Source of the DNA: Thermoplasma sp.
GTDB lineage: Archaea > Thermoplasmatota > Thermoplasmata > Thermoplasmatales > Thermoplasmataceae
NCBI RefSeq assembly: GCF_008709555.1
Contig: NZ_VYIJ01000004.1
Coordinates: forward strand, 1 to 64,000
DNA length: 64,000 nt
Reading direction: 5' to 3'
The position numbers were made by a program, and so were the translations under genes. Shown here in pieces: positions 10,268-20,820 of this stretch. Position 1 is the first letter of the stretch, and each line of letters starts with the position of its first letter. The notes below the pieces were generated by a model. The model did no database searches, was not told where the DNA came from, and saw only the letters and a list, made by a program, of their open reading frames with translations.

Positions 10268-10567
10268 GTGATGATGGATTTGAATATAAGACGAGTGGTG
10301 CTTGATGTGGACAAGGGCCTCAACAGGCCGACACTGGTTGAACTTGCTGCTGCAATAGAGAGGGTCCAGGGGGTAGAGGCCGTGAACATCATAGTCACAG
10401 AGATGGATATGGAGACCATGGGCACGAACATCACAGTGGAGGGTACAAACATAAATTATGATGAACTTATAGAGACAATTGAAAATACTGGGTCTGCGAT
10501 CCATTCTGTTGATGAAATAGCCGTAGGAAAGAGACTCATCGAGAACGTGAGGAGAAACCAGAATTGA
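10268..10567 (+). CDS. DUF211 protein
   Basis: LNIRRVVLDVDKGLNRPTLVELAAAIERVQGVEAVNIIVTEMDMETMGTNITVEG. Confidence 0.8.
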   Translation: MMMDLNIRRVVLDVDKGLNRPTLVELAAAIERVQGVEAVNIIVTEMDMETMGTNITVEGTNINYDELIETIENTGSAIHSVDEIAVGKRLIENVRRNQN

Positions 10568-11088
10568 GGGGCCGTATACTCTTCTCGGTTACTCTTGGGC
10601 TTTCCGATGGAATAATAACCTCGCTAATGATAGCTGCGGCAGCGCTTTCGTCGTCTGCCTCGCTTGGAGTGACCGAAGCACTGAGGATAGGAGCAGGATC
10701 GGCTATAGTTGGTGGTTTCAGCTTCTTCATCGCAGAATATGCTAGGTTGCGCGGAGAGGTATTCAGGATGTCCAGACAGCTTGCAATGGATTCCCCTCGA
10801 AAGCTCATGAGAAGCAGAATTGGCATAGAGATCACGGAGGAGGCCCTGGAAGGCACTGCAATAGCTGGAGCGTCAGGATTCCTTGGTTCCATGATACCAC
10901 TTGCGACCGATGCGTTGTTGCCAAATTATCATATTCTTCCATTTGCAGCTGCGGTAATCGCACTGGCCTTTCTCGGCGTGGGTCTTGCCAGATCAATATC
11001 CGGCCACTATGCTGTATGGGCTGTTGGTATGTCTGCGGTTGGTGTTATAATGTCATATGTGGGGGTATTCCTCCACATAGTTTCATGA
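10564..11088 (+). CDS. VIT1/CCC1-family-like membrane protein
   Basis: GLSDGIITSLMIAAAA and AGSAIVGGFSFFIAEYARLRGEV; ATGA-type overlap with DUF211 gene. Confidence 0.7.
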   Translation: MRGRILFSVTLGLSDGIITSLMIAAAALSSSASLGVTEALRIGAGSAIVGGFSFFIAEYARLRGEVFRMSRQLAMDSPRKLMRSRIGIEITEEALEGTAIAGASGFLGSMIPLATDALLPNYHILPFAAAVIALAFLGVGLARSISGHYAVWAVGMSAVGVIMSYVGVFLHIVS

Positions 11089-11164
11089 TTTCTCGAGTTT
11101 TAAGTAAGGATCAAATTCATCTGCCTAGATGGAAAGTTCATTTATAATTGGGCTATATGTGTGA

Positions 11165-12349
11165 GTGATCACGGACATCCTGACGCAGATACTCGTACTG
11201 TTATCCGTATCGATGCTTCTTGGTGTTCTGCTTGACAGATTCAGGATACCAGGGGTGGTTGCCTACATCGTCTCCGGAATCATCGTTGGCGTGGGAGTAC
11301 TCAGGATAATATTACCATCACAGCCCATTTCAGACATAGAGAGCATATCCCTGTTCTTCATAATACTATCAATAGGAGTGGAGGCAAACACTGAATACAT
11401 CTACGGTAACCTCAGGAGATCGATACTCTTCACCATATCTGGTTTTGTTCTTCCAATGGTTCTTGGCCTTGCCATACTGAATTTAATCAGTCCGTTCGGT
11501 TTCATCGCATCCTTCTTTGTTTCTTTATCTGTGAGCGTACCTTCCATTTCCATAATAGCAGTTCTCCTCATGAAATATGATCTGCTGAAGGTCAATGGAG
11601 GCCGCCTCATTCTCTCCTCGGTCGTTCTTACGGACATAGTTGCCTTCATCATGCTCTCCGCCACCACCGAGAATATCTACAGGGTCCTCGAATCGCTGGG
11701 ATTTGTGATACTTTTCTTCATCTTGATAGCGGTATTCGACGTTCTGATCAGGCGCAGGACATTGGGAATAATGGCCTGGATAGAGAAGCGGGAAGAAAGC
11801 GCAAATATTGCGTATCTCCTATTCTCAATCGTCATAATAGCAGGCCTGCTGGTATCTATAATATTTGAAGCAATAGGCATAACCTACGTCCTTTGATCCT
11901 TCTTTGCAGGGATATTAATTCATGAGGCTTCGGTAGGTGAAAAATATCACCGGATGCTTCTGAACACACTCAAGAGAATAAATGACTCCTTCTTCATACC
12001 TCTCTTCTTTTCCATATCCGGGGCCAGCGTCGTATTCCCAAAAGCCGGGATATTTTTGATATTTCTGCCGGCACTTATCGTTATCATAGCATCCGGTACA
12101 CTCCTAAATTATATATTATCAAAGAAATTCATAAGGAGCATAACACCACTGACAACCATGTCCGTCCTGGGTGGAAGGGGAGCTGTTGGCGTAATAATAG
12201 CTGCGATAGCATATGACACCAACATAATAACAGCAACAGAGTATTCCCTTGCAATACTCGGAACTGTACTGATCTCACTGATAATAACGCCACTTATATC
12301 GCTCGCTGGGGCTGGAAAGAAGGACATGAATAGTCCGGTAAATACGTGA
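11165..12349 (+). pseudogene. CPA2/KefB-type cation/proton antiporter interrupted by in-frame TGA (11894-11896)
   Basis: ORFs 11165-11896 and 11954-12349 are in the same frame; continuous reading ...AIGITYVL*SFFAGILIHEASVGEKYHRMLLNTLKR... restores a CPA2 transporter. Confidence 0.8.
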
Positions 12350-12481
12350 AATACGTTATGATACCTGTTGGATCAGCAGAATGTCGGCACTTCATAAGAT
12401 TATGAAATAAAAAATTAAATCTAGAAATATTTTATACTTTATAATCGGAAAAGTTAATTAAATAATATATCCTATTGACCT

Positions 12482-13132
12482 ATGGCAGATGAAATGGAAC
12501 TTGGAGGTTATCCCACAGAGACAAGGATACTTATTGCATTGAAGAGATCGGATGGGATGACGCTTCAGCAGATTGCAGACCAGATAGGAGTATCTAAGAT
12601 GGCGGTACTTAAACACATTCAGGCCCTTGAAAACAGGCATCTCATTGAAAGAAGAATAACAAAGGGCGATATGGGTAGACCGTTTTACAGATTCTATCTG
12701 TTGAGAGGATCCTCTGAGGCATTCGGTTCTTCCAGCGGCGGGGTTCTGGCAGATCTGATCGAATTCCTTGTTGCCACAGGAAACAGGGATCTTATCCTTA
12801 AATTCCTCAATAAGCGATACACTGAGATTGCAGAAACTTACAGGATAGCCATTGGCAGCGCAAGGGATGATGAGAGGGTAGAGAGGCTCGTTAAGCTACG
12901 GTATGAGGAGAACTACGTCCCAGAGATCAAGAAGGTGGGAAATGGCAAGTACGAGTTGCTAGAGTACAACTGCCCAATCTTTACCATATCAAGGAGATTT
13001 GGTGAGGCATGTGCACTGGAATGTCACCTTTTTGAATCCGTTTTGGGAATGAACGTTACGTCTTCACATACGCAGGTAAATGGTCATGGCACGTGCAGGT
13101 TCCTTATAGAAAAAAAGGAAGCAGATCTTTGA
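12482..13132 (+). CDS. SufR-like wHTH regulator with probable Fe-S ligand cysteines
   Basis: N-terminal HTH MTLQQIADQIGVSKMAVLKHIQALENRHLI; C-terminal NCPIFTISRRFGEACALECHLFES...CRF. Confidence 0.78.
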   Translation: MADEMELGGYPTETRILIALKRSDGMTLQQIADQIGVSKMAVLKHIQALENRHLIERRITKGDMGRPFYRFYLLRGSSEAFGSSSGGVLADLIEFLVATGNRDLILKFLNKRYTEIAETYRIAIGSARDDERVERLVKLRYEENYVPEIKKVGNGKYELLEYNCPIFTISRRFGEACALECHLFESVLGMNVTSSHTQVNGHGTCRFLIEKKEADL

Positions 13133-13254
13133 ATTTTGCACCACCATAAGCCAGAAATGCTGACATTCTCTATCAATTCGATTTTCTTCGATTGTTGTTC
13201 ATTTATAAATTTTATAAACTGTTTAATTTATTAATTCAGCTGAAATGAAACGGC

Positions 13255-14499
13255 GTGAATCCCAATAATAAAACGATTGGCCTTTTCAATATGACCAAGG
13301 TGATGTTCCTCTCATCCAGCCTCCCCATCGAGATATATATAATGTTTCTGCTCAGCTCGACCCATACAGGGAGGATTATCTTCGGTGCCATCATGCTGGT
13401 CTCTCTTACGGTCATAACTGGACTTCAAGCGCCCATAGGGAAGATAATAGATTCGATGAAAAGAAAGACCATCGTTCAGATCATACAGGGATCGTCGTCA
13501 ATAGCAGAGGTTCTCATCTTCATAGTATGGAATTTTTGGCAGGTAAGTCCAATACTCATCCTATCAGCTCTTATGATCTATCTTGATGTAAGCGAAACAT
13601 TCTACTTTGATGCAATGCGGGCGCTTCTACAGACCATATCCGAATCAGGATTGTACGTCAGATCCAATGGCCTCTCAGAGATCTCCGGCCAGCTCCCATC
13701 CATCATCGGACCGATTATGGCCATTCCGCTCCTGCATTTTCTTGGACCGCGAACGGCACTCGTTGTTGCAGCCCTCCTTGCATCGGTTTCGCTTATACCC
13801 CTATGGTATCTGCGGGACGATTACAGACCGACCAAGAACACCAGACATGGTGTAGATGGAATGACTGGAACAATATCTGTCATCAGAAGATTCCCGAAAC
13901 AGATCGCACTGATATACCTTCTCAATTTTCCTTTCATAATGGTCACCGTTGGTAATCTGGTGAAGCCCGTATTCATAGTGAACGTCATCCACGGCGGTGT
14001 TGCGGATATTTCATTGTCAGAAATTGATTATGCAGCGTTTGCCGCCATAACTGGCCTCTTTATGGCCATATTCCCAAGCAGGAGGGAGATGACAAACACC
14101 TTCATCTTCTTCCTGATCTATCTGGCTGGACTGATTTTAATGCCGTTCTCTTCAAGTTTTGTAGCCTTCCTGTTATTTCAGAGTCTGCATGGAATTGGAA
14201 ACCCGGGAACGCGCATAAACAGAAATTCTCTGGTTATGAAGTATGTGCCAAGAGATCTTCAGGGCAGATTTTCCTCAGGCGTTTCTCTTTTCTCCACCAT
14301 AACCAGAATGACGATACTCGCCGTGTTCACCGTTGAGATCGACCGGGTGAGCTCCATTGATCTATTTCTGGCAATGAGCGCCATAACGGTCTTGGCGATG
14401 GCTATTGCCCTTGTTCTGAAGGGTGGCACCAACCTATGGTCTATCGCGGAAACGTACGACGAAGCGTCTGGAAAACCAAGGACGGATTCAGGATCCTGA
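13255..14499 (+). CDS. MFS transporter
   Basis: ~12 TM segments, MFS-type loops; GTG start. Confidence 0.8.
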   Translation: MNPNNKTIGLFNMTKVMFLSSSLPIEIYIMFLLSSTHTGRIIFGAIMLVSLTVITGLQAPIGKIIDSMKRKTIVQIIQGSSSIAEVLIFIVWNFWQVSPILILSALMIYLDVSETFYFDAMRALLQTISESGLYVRSNGLSEISGQLPSIIGPIMAIPLLHFLGPRTALVVAALLASVSLIPLWYLRDDYRPTKNTRHGVDGMTGTISVIRRFPKQIALIYLLNFPFIMVTVGNLVKPVFIVNVIHGGVADISLSEIDYAAFAAITGLFMAIFPSRREMTNTFIFFLIYLAGLILMPFSSSFVAFLLFQSLHGIGNPGTRINRNSLVMKYVPRDLQGRFSSGVSLFSTITRMTILAVFTVEIDRVSSIDLFLAMSAITVLAMAIALVLKGGTNLWSIAETYDEASGKPRTDSGS

Positions 14500-15645
14500 C
14501 CGGTTCCCGAAGGAACTTCTGAAGAGGAAATAGTACAGCAGTGGGTCAGCAGCCGTTATTATTCCGCCTATGAGCGGTGGATAGATCGTGCTGATGGAAA
14601 GCAGGTCTCCGGCCACAGGTGGAGATGCTGCAGAAAAACCCGTTCTGGTCATAGAGGTAACTCCCGAGGCTGTGGCCCTTTCCGTGCTATCCACGATACC
14701 CATAGAAAAGGACTGTCGAACCGGCACCGCTCCCATCTGAAGGCCCTGCCTGGCAATATAGACTGCAGCGGCAAGAGGGGGGACTGTTACGAAAGCCAGA
14801 ACTATGAGCAGGATCGAAGATGCCGATCTTGTCCACACTATTGCGCTGAGCTCTGACTCAGGTTTTATGATCCTTGGTATCAGCAACATAGGCAGAAGAA
14901 CAAAGATATTTGAGATGCCAAAGATCAACCCTATCTCACCGGATGATATACCATAACGAAGGTGGAACCAAAGAGAGAAGATGGGTGATATAAATCCAGC
15001 ACCTATCCCATTGGGTATAGTTGGTACCGAGAGCTTTATCATCCGCTTCCATGATATCGTGGGAAGCAATCTGCTGCTCTTGACACCGTTGTCCTTGAGG
15101 AATACAGTTATCAGCATGCCTATGATGCCCATGAAGCCGGCTACATAAAAGAGACTAAAGACGTTTCCATCCAACCTCTCAACAACATCGATGAGGAATG
15201 AGCCAGCGCTAGAGGATATCAGGCCAATAGCGGAAGCTGTTGAAAGTACTCTTGAGAACCTGCTTCTATCCGTGAACTCAGTTATCAATGCAGTCTGAAC
15301 AGCTCCAAAAGGCCCTCCGGATCCTATCGGCCCACCACCGGAACCTGTGAAGCTGCCAAGACCACTCAGAAGTATAAGGATAGAAACGTCCTTTGAACTG
15401 AGGAATACGAAAGATGAGACTGCAAAGATAAGATAAAGGAAAACAAGCACCATCTTTCTTCCGTAGTGATCCGCAAGCATTGCCATGAGAAAGGTGAGTG
15501 AAGAGCTCAGGACTATTGCTGAACCAAGTATTATGCCCACCGTAAGAAAAGAGTATCCGATATGATGAAGGTACAGGCTGACAAGAACGTTGAGAAAACC
15601 GTAACTGAAGCTCAGGAGCGCCCTGGCAGAAACAATATTAGCCAA
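14488..15645 (-). CDS. MFS transporter
   Basis: MLADHYGRKMVLVFLYL motif A-like loop; ~12 TM. Confidence 0.85.
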   Translation of the reverse strand: MANIVSARALLSFSYGFLNVLVSLYLHHIGYSFLTVGIILGSAIVLSSSLTFLMAMLADHYGRKMVLVFLYLIFAVSSFVFLSSKDVSILILLSGLGSFTGSGGGPIGSGGPFGAVQTALITEFTDRSRFSRVLSTASAIGLISSSAGSFLIDVVERLDGNVFSLFYVAGFMGIIGMLITVFLKDNGVKSSRLLPTISWKRMIKLSVPTIPNGIGAGFISPIFSLWFHLRYGISSGEIGLIFGISNIFVLLPMLLIPRIIKPESELSAIVWTRSASSILLIVLAFVTVPPLAAAVYIARQGLQMGAVPVRQSFSMGIVDSTERATASGVTSMTRTGFSAASPPVAGDLLSISTIYPPLIGGIITAADPLLYYFLFRSSFGNRSGS

Positions 15646-15705
15646 ACTGAAAACGGATCCTGAAGTCCTTTCTATGGTTCCCGCCCCCTGATCCTATAAT
15701 CTTTA

Positions 15706-15779
15706 TGCCCGGGCCGGGATTTGAACCCGGATCTGAGGCTCCGCAGGCCTCCAGGATATCCAAATTACCCCACTCGGGC
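15706..15779 (-). tRNA. tRNA-Arg (anticodon GCG)
   Basis: Minus strand GCCCGAG...GAGGC-CTGCGGA-GCCTC...CCGGGTTCAAATCCCGG-CCCGGGCA; T-arm and acceptor stems fold by eye. Confidence 0.88.
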
Positions 15780-16004
15780 ATTCACGGTATTCATTTTACA
15801 TATTTATAGTGACGTCAGGGTTTCCACTAAACCCAGGTTCAGGTTATAGAAAGCGTTATGAAGAAAATTTCTTGGTGAGTAAATGATTAACGTTGATCCA
15901 ACGGTGAACCAGATCTCCGATCCGTGCTTTCCTGCAGCACATATCTAGAATTCATTGAAGGTACTTACTAATAAAAAGGATATAAAAAGAACGGTCGTGA
16001 TCGT

Positions 16005-17186
16005 TCAGATTATATGAAGTTTTTTTCCGAGATCTGAAAATGCGTCCACAGCGATCTTTATATCAGCGTCTGTGTGAACTGCAGACGGCATGAGCCTGAT
16101 CCTGGCCGTACCCTTTGGTACCGTAGGATAAACGATTGGCGAGGCAAATACGTCCTTCTCGTCGTACAGTCTCTTGCTCAGATCTACGGTCTTTTTCTCG
16201 TCCCCTATTATGACCGGCGTTATCGGCGTCTTGCTGTGGCCTGTGTTGTATCCTATATCAGATAATGATTTTTTCAGTATGTCGGAATTGTGCCACAGCT
16301 TCTTTATCAGCGAATCGTCCTTCTCAAGGATCTCTATGGCCTTGAGGACTGCAGCGGCATCACCTGGGTTAAGAGCGCTGCTGAAAAGGAACGGCCTGGC
16401 CTTCTGCTTCAGAAGATCTATGAGATCCGCTGACCCAGCAACAAATCCACCCATGGATCCAAGAGCCTTAGAAAATGTGCCCATCTCTATGTCTACTCGA
16501 TCCTCGAGATGGAAATAGTTGACTATTCCCCTACCATGATCGCCAAGAACGCCTTCTCCATGCGCATCGTCCACGTAGACCATCACGTCGTTCTTTTCGG
16601 CGACCTCCGTTATCTCAGGCAGAGGCGCGATATCTCCATCCATGCTGAAAACTCCGTCTGTTATCACCACGGCCTTCTTGAAAGCTGACCTGTTCTCTCT
16701 GATCTGTTTTTCAAGGTCCTCAACGGAGAGATGCTTGTACACGATCCTCTTCGCTGAACTCAGCCTTGTCCCATCTATTATGCTGGCATGGTTGAGCTCT
16801 TCAGAGAATATGACGTCATCCTTTCCAACGAGCGCCGGTATCGTTCCCACATTTGCCAGAAGCCCTCCCTGATATACCAGAGCAGATTCCATGTGCTTGA
16901 ATCTGGCTATCTTTTCCTCCAGCTTTGCATGAATCTCGTCTGTACCTGCTATGGATCTGACAGCACCAGCACCGACTCCGTACTGCTCTATAGCCTCTAT
17001 GGCTGCCTTCTTTGTCTCAGGATGATTGGCGAACCCTAGATAGTTGTTGGAGCACATGTTCAGGACTTTCTTACCACCGATAGTCACCCATGATCCCTGA
17101 GCGCTCTCTATCGTCCTTATCGGTACGTATCTACCCTCAGCCTTGAGGGCTGAAAGCTCCTCCTCCACCCAGCTCAATTTCTGCAT
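16005..17186 (-). CDS. kbl: glycine C-acetyltransferase / alpha-oxoamine synthase family
   Basis: NMCSNNYLGFANHPE, YVDDAHGEGVLGDHGRGI, TFSKALGSMGGFVAG. Confidence 0.85.
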   Translation of the reverse strand: MQKLSWVEEELSALKAEGRYVPIRTIESAQGSWVTIGGKKVLNMCSNNYLGFANHPETKKAAIEAIEQYGVGAGAVRSIAGTDEIHAKLEEKIARFKHMESALVYQGGLLANVGTIPALVGKDDVIFSEELNHASIIDGTRLSSAKRIVYKHLSVEDLEKQIRENRSAFKKAVVITDGVFSMDGDIAPLPEITEVAEKNDVMVYVDDAHGEGVLGDHGRGIVNYFHLEDRVDIEMGTFSKALGSMGGFVAGSADLIDLLKQKARPFLFSSALNPGDAAAVLKAIEILEKDDSLIKKLWHNSDILKKSLSDIGYNTGHSKTPITPVIIGDEKKTVDLSKRLYDEKDVFASPIVYPTVPKGTARIRLMPSAVHTDADIKIAVDAFSDLGKKLHII

Positions 17187-17406
17187 ATTTATTTAATCGG
17201 TAGAGCCTATATAATCATTTCACAGCGTTATGCTGCCTGCCACATATTTGCTTGCCCATCTACACATTCACCTAGCTGGTCGGGCTGGCTGCGGCATCAA
17301 CACGATCCTCACAAATTGCTATATACCTGAAAGCTATCAACTCATAGAGCAGGTAGTGAGAACCCTCGCATAATTAAAGATAAACTAATGGTGAATAGGT
17401 GATCAG

Positions 17407-18006
17407 ATGGATGAAGAGATGCTAATTCCAGAAGAAGAGTACCAGAAGTCGGGAGTGCATATCGGTACGCAGGTCAAATCCAGCGATATGAAGCCGTATA
17501 TATTCAAGATAAGGAACGATGGCCTTTACATCCTCGACGTCAAAAAGACAAACAGCAAATTGATCGTCGCAGGAAAAATGCTGGCCCGCTTTGAGCCACA
17601 GGATATACTCGTGGTTGCCCAGAGGCAATATGCCTTCAGACCGGTTGCCAAATTTGCTGAGGTCACAGGCGCTACGGCAATAACTGGAAGGTTCAATCCA
17701 GGCACGCTCACAAATCCAAGCCTGAAGTTCTACAAGGAAGTAAAGGTCATAATTGTGACCGATCCGCTGGCCGACGTTCAGGCCATGAAGGAGGCAATAA
17801 AGGTTGGCATCCCCATAATAGCCCTGTGCGATGCCAACAACAAGACGGACTTTGTGGATCTGATAATACCGACGAACAACAAGGGAAGAAGATCCCTGGC
17901 GGTTATATACTGGCTGCTTGCCAGAGAGATCCTGAAGAACAGGGGAACAATAACCAGCTACGACCAGTTCAAGTATACAATAGATGATTTCGAGGCTCAG
18001 ATCTAG
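17407..18006 (+). CDS. rps2: 30S ribosomal protein S2
   Basis: [33 protein letters not shown]...[11 protein letters not shown]...[12 protein letters not shown]. Confidence 0.95.
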   Translation: MDEEMLIPEEEYQKSGVHIGTQVKSSDMKPYIFKIRNDGLYILDVKKTNSKLIVAGKMLARFEPQDILVVAQRQYAFRPVAKFAEVTGATAITGRFNPGTLTNPSLKFYKEVKVIIVTDPLADVQAMKEAIKVGIPIIALCDANNKTDFVDLIIPTNNKGRRSLAVIYWLLAREILKNRGTITSYDQFKYTIDDFEAQI

Positions 18007-18872
18007 ATAATATCCTTAACCCTTTTCAGCGCTACGTATCTGACCTCATTTTTATATATATCTGCATATATCATTGTTTTTCTTACGCTTGAGGCGACAC
18101 GCACTCCCCTGCTTATGGCGTACCATCTCTCCTCCCCAGACATAACGCTTACAAGGTATTCGGCATGCTGGCTGTCCATGCCAAGGTATACCCTGAAATT
18201 TGCACCGTACTTGAACCCGGTCTTCACAATACAGCCCCTATTGATGAGATCCGAATATACGGTATCGACTGGCGTTGCGTTTCGGTTTCCAGCGATGTAG
18301 TTCGCCTCATTCTCCGTCAGAAGCCTTAACCCATGAAATGCAGACCCTATCCATGAGTCCAGATCTCCAGTCACGAAGCTCCTACCGCCCATCCTCACAA
18401 CCGTTCCAGATATTTGCGATACCGGATTTCTCCCCTCCGGGAATACCTCCTGCGATGAGTATATCGTCGGATCGCCCTCCTCATCCACGGTGAAGTAGTA
18501 GTCCACGGGATTCTCAACAAGTTCTGAGAATTCTATCCTGTCGTATTCTCTCATGACCCTGAGGCTAAGCGGTTTTTCCGTTCCCTTCCTGAAGTAGATC
18601 AGCCCGGAATCCTCCTTCACGCGATACCCCTTGTTTTTCAGAAGTTCATAGGCCACATACCTGTCAAAAGTGACCGTATCGAAGATATCCCTGAAGGCCC
18701 CCTCTTCTTGGAAACTTATAATGCCCTTTAAATATAGATATAAGCATTCATACTGGTCTAGAACTAGGTTATCTCCGCTCAAATAGCCGATCCTGTACTT
18801 TCCTATGATGTAATTTTTGCTCTTACCATTCTCGATAAAGAAGATGCGGGATCCACAGATACCCTGTTCCAT
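18003..18872 (-). CDS. endA: tRNA-splicing endonuclease
   Basis: [48 protein letters not shown] catalytic Tyr/His/Lys region; duplicated-length protein. Confidence 0.88.
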   Translation of the reverse strand: MEQGICGSRIFFIENGKSKNYIIGKYRIGYLSGDNLVLDQYECLYLYLKGIISFQEEGAFRDIFDTVTFDRYVAYELLKNKGYRVKEDSGLIYFRKGTEKPLSLRVMREYDRIEFSELVENPVDYYFTVDEEGDPTIYSSQEVFPEGRNPVSQISGTVVRMGGRSFVTGDLDSWIGSAFHGLRLLTENEANYIAGNRNATPVDTVYSDLINRGCIVKTGFKYGANFRVYLGMDSQHAEYLVSVMSGEERWYAISRGVRVASSVRKTMIYADIYKNEVRYVALKRVKDII

Positions 18873-19379
18873 CTATTTCCTCAACACATTCCTGCTTATT
18901 ATCTTATCAACCATATCATCTAGGATGCCATCGAAGCCTGTACCATCCTTGCACGAGACCATATAAAATTTAGAACCGAACCTCTTGCTCAGTTTTTCAA
19001 GATCCTCTTTCCATATCTGAGCCTCATATTTCAGATCGGTCTTATTTCCTACTATGTAAACATTGATCTTGTTCATTTCGTATGCCCTCGCAATGACTTT
19101 TTCAGCGAATCCAAGACTCTCTGGATTGGTTAGATCTATTATCACGATCATCCCAGTGGCAGTACCCATGACTTTCCCGGCATCTTCATCTGCCTCCTGA
19201 AAGAGTATATCGACGCTGTATCTTTTACCATCTATCTCTCGTGTAACTGTCTTCTTGATCATGGATCTTGGAATGCCAGGAGCCATCTCTCCGTACACCA
19301 TGAATGATATGAATGATGATTTTCCTGAACCCTTTGAGCCAATCACGAGGAATTTCCAAGCTAGTTTCTGAATGGGCAT
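18873..19379 (-). CDS. Ras-like small GTPase
   Basis: P-loop GSKGSGKSS, NKTD (G4), SCKDGTG (G5), size ~168 aa. Confidence 0.82.
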   Translation of the reverse strand: MPIQKLAWKFLVIGSKGSGKSSFISFMVYGEMAPGIPRSMIKKTVTREIDGKRYSVDILFQEADEDAGKVMGTATGMIVIIDLTNPESLGFAEKVIARAYEMNKINVYIVGNKTDLKYEAQIWKEDLEKLSKRFGSKFYMVSCKDGTGFDGILDDMVDKIISRNVLRK

Positions 19380-19546
19380 TGGGCATCAATAGGTACCTTT
19401 TAGTTATACTTTTTCCTCTGAAATAACGTCCTTGCGTGCTGGATTTCCCTGACCACTGACAGCAGATCTCAGACGGAATTCGTGAAAAACGCATCTGCTA
19501 AATAATGGCACTATAATTTTATATATTTACATGATATTTAATAATC

Positions 19547-20755
19547 ATGGAATACAGATTTTCTGATATATTTCGGTACATAAAGCCCTCTGAGATAAGG
19601 TCGTTATTGAAGTACACCTCCGATCCGGATCTTATTTCATTTGGCGGTGGAATGCCAAACCCAGAATCATTCCCACTGAATGAGATGAAGGAGATACTCA
19701 ACGATGTTATAGGGAATTACGGTAAAAAAGCTCTTCAGTATGGGACTACCGAGGGTCTTGACCCACTCAGGGATGAGCTCGCAAAATATGTCGAGAAGAC
19801 CGAAGGGATCAGGGCGAAGAGGGAGGAGATCATTCTGACGACTGGATCACAGCAGGCTCTATACGCCATCGGGAAGATATTCACCAACCCGGGAGACACC
19901 GTCATAACTGAGGGGCCAACCTATGTTGGAGCCATATCCGCCTTCAATTCCAACAAGGCCGAGATGATAGCCGTTGATCTAGACGATAAAGGAATGAACA
20001 TAGATGCCCTTGAGGACAGGATAAAGAACCTCATGTCCAATGGGACAAAGCCAAAGTTCATATATGTGATTCCGACATTCCAGAATCCAGCAGGAACCAC
20101 GATGGTGCTTGACAGAAGAAAACAGCTGCTGGAAATATCAAAAAGATATGAGATACCCATAGTTGAAGATAACCCGTATGGCCAGCTAAGGTACGATGGA
20201 GCACCTGTTCCGTCCATAAAGAGCATGGATGACGACGGGAACGTGATCTATCTGGGTACATTCTCAAAGGTCATGGCACCTGGCCTGAGGCTAGGATATG
20301 TGATAGCGGACAGGCAGATAATAGAGAAGATAAACCTTGTGAAGCAGGGTCTTGATCTAGCATCTGATTCTCTATCAGAATACATCGCGTACGAATATCT
20401 GAAGAGGGGAGACATATACAGGCAGATACCCAAGACTGTAGACCTGTACAGGAAAAAACGCGACCTGATGCTTAAATCAATATCTGAGTATTTCCCAGAA
20501 GGGGTCAAATACACGAAGCCGAATGGGGGTATGTTCCTGTGGGTATCCCTGGATGAGAGGATCGACACGACAAAGATGCTGGAAAGGGCACTGAAGGCAA
20601 AGGTTGCATACGTGAGCGGTGCCGCATTCTATCCTCATGGAGAGAAGCATAACAGCATGAGACTTAACTTCACCTATTCAGACGATGATAAGATAGTAGA
20701 GGGAATAAAACGCCTCGCATACGTCATAAATGAGGAGATGGAGGTAGTGGAGTAA
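19547..20755 (+). CDS. PLP-dependent aminotransferase (LysN/MocR-like aminotransferase fold I)
   Basis: ISFGGGMPNPESFP, ALQYGTTEGLDPLRDELAKY, YLGTFSKVMAPGLRLGYV. Confidence 0.92.
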   Translation: MEYRFSDIFRYIKPSEIRSLLKYTSDPDLISFGGGMPNPESFPLNEMKEILNDVIGNYGKKALQYGTTEGLDPLRDELAKYVEKTEGIRAKREEIILTTGSQQALYAIGKIFTNPGDTVITEGPTYVGAISAFNSNKAEMIAVDLDDKGMNIDALEDRIKNLMSNGTKPKFIYVIPTFQNPAGTTMVLDRRKQLLEISKRYEIPIVEDNPYGQLRYDGAPVPSIKSMDDDGNVIYLGTFSKVMAPGLRLGYVIADRQIIEKINLVKQGLDLASDSLSEYIAYEYLKRGDIYRQIPKTVDLYRKKRDLMLKSISEYFPEGVKYTKPNGGMFLWVSLDERIDTTKMLERALKAKVAYVSGAAFYPHGEKHNSMRLNFTYSDDDKIVEGIKRLAYVINEEMEVVE

Positions 20756-20820
20756 CCTCCATCCCCATGGTTTTCAGCCTAAAGCCAAATATATTTTATC
20801 GTTCATGCCATAACGTCAGG

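Noticed and set aside
10154-10504. minus-strand 116-aa ORF
   Set aside because: Overlaps DUF211 gene and promoter on the opposite strand; no family features.
11894-11896. TGA as selenocysteine codon
   Set aside because: Expected residue in CPA2 proteins here is Gly; no SECIS-like element or selenocysteine genes seen, and TGA is used as an ordinary stop by many genes in the window.
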